From Ferruginibacter sp. (GTDB taxonomy: Bacteria; Bacteroidota; Bacteroidia; Chitinophagales; Chitinophagaceae): 64,000 nt of DNA. Within the stretch, counting starts at the first letter, position 1; each line of letters opens with the position of its first letter. The notes below the pieces were generated by a model. The model did not search any database. It was not told the DNA's origin and was given only the letters and a program-made list of their open reading frames with translations. Of the stretch, positions 63,878 to 64,000 are shown piece by piece. Both the position numbers and the translations under genes were made by a program. Where the stretch lies: assembly GCA_028288705.1 (NCBI GenBank), contig JAQBNH010000011.1:62001-126000 (forward strand), written 5' to 3'.

Positions 63878-64000
63878 AGACGATCTGTCCCGTGATGACG
63901 ACCAAGGATATCTGCAGGGTCATGCAGATCAGCAGTTCAACCGCAGCGAGATTGAGAAGGGCTATCAGGAAACATTACCGGCTGCCCGATTATGCGCTGA
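63874..64000 (+). CDS. Partial gene, likely helix-turn-helix protein (runs off the window)
   Basis: From ATG at 63874 the frame stays open to the window end (42 residues: MKTICPVMTTKDICRVMQIS and on). The segment TTKDICRVMQISSSTAARLRRAIR has the shape of a helix-turn-helix (adapter turn then recognition helix). Only the N-terminus is present. Confidence 0.5.
   Translation, partial: MKTICPVMTTKDICRVMQISSSTAARLRRAIRKHYRLPDYAL

Overview
The window looks like a chromosome segment of a Bacteroidota bacterium, most likely family Chitinophagaceae. The evidence is a SecDF fusion, the bacillithiol gene bshB1, a DUF4294 protein, a long NusB, a glutaminyl-tRNA synthetase, a TonB-dependent receptor of the outer-membrane beta-barrel type, many short lipoprotein and signal sequences, and several promoters with the Bacteroidota -7 box TAnnTTTG. 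No rRNA, CRISPR array, integrase, transposase or phage structural gene was seen. One tRNA gene, tRNA-Pro(GGG), is present.

Layout. 1-0.55 kb: a decaying tandem array of a small unknown gene. 0.75-11 kb: exonuclease III, then a same-strand run with a complete tripartite RND efflux pump (TolC-like, adaptor, RND pump), an HD phosphohydrolase, an OmpR-type response regulator with its kinase, a PepSY-like protein and a PAP2 phosphatase. 11-15 kb: TonB-dependent receptor, second PAP2 phosphatase and a small membrane protein. 15.4-22 kb, minus strand: a metal, heme and light block. It starts with an encapsulin-type ferritin gene that has no encapsulin shell gene beside it, followed by a His-rich NicO-like permease and a Zn/Cd-type P1B ATPase. 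Directly behind come heme oxygenase, bacteriophytochrome kinase and two single-domain response regulators. 22-27 kb: small membrane proteins, a large secreted Asp-box (BNR) repeat protein and a tail-fibre-like secreted protein. 27-53 kb: mostly housekeeping genes: glnS, a desaturase, bshB1, ccmF/ccmE, a ureohydrolase, radical SAM, methylmalonyl-CoA mutase large subunit, an A-type Fe-S carrier, secDF, a serine hydrolase, an aminotransferase, coaE, yajC, DUF1573, nusB and groES/groEL.

From about 53 kb to the end the window becomes accessory. It holds an SMR exporter and a tRNA-Pro gene preceded by two tandem degenerate copies of its 5' half. Two pairs of operator-like palindromes have no regulator gene beside them. 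A dicarboxylate symporter appears to start inside a repeat, and a HAD hydrolase and class I aldolase have tandemly duplicated leaders. An MntA/HepT toxin-antitoxin locus has an amber codon in hepT. A row of small unrelated genes follows, and the window ends in two overlapping unknown genes. A family of interspersed non-coding repeats (a CGCC-loop-GGCG hairpin plus CTCTGTGGTAAA words) fills the intergenic spaces at 39.0, 47.5-48.3, 53.1, 55.7-56.0, 57.9-58.1 and 58.5-58.7 kb.

The strongest candidate for a new functional unit is the EncFtn-like / NicO-like / P1B-ATPase operon at 19.1-22.0 kb with heme oxygenase next to it. It suggests a shell-free iron-oxidising ferritin coupled to metal export and heme-iron release.
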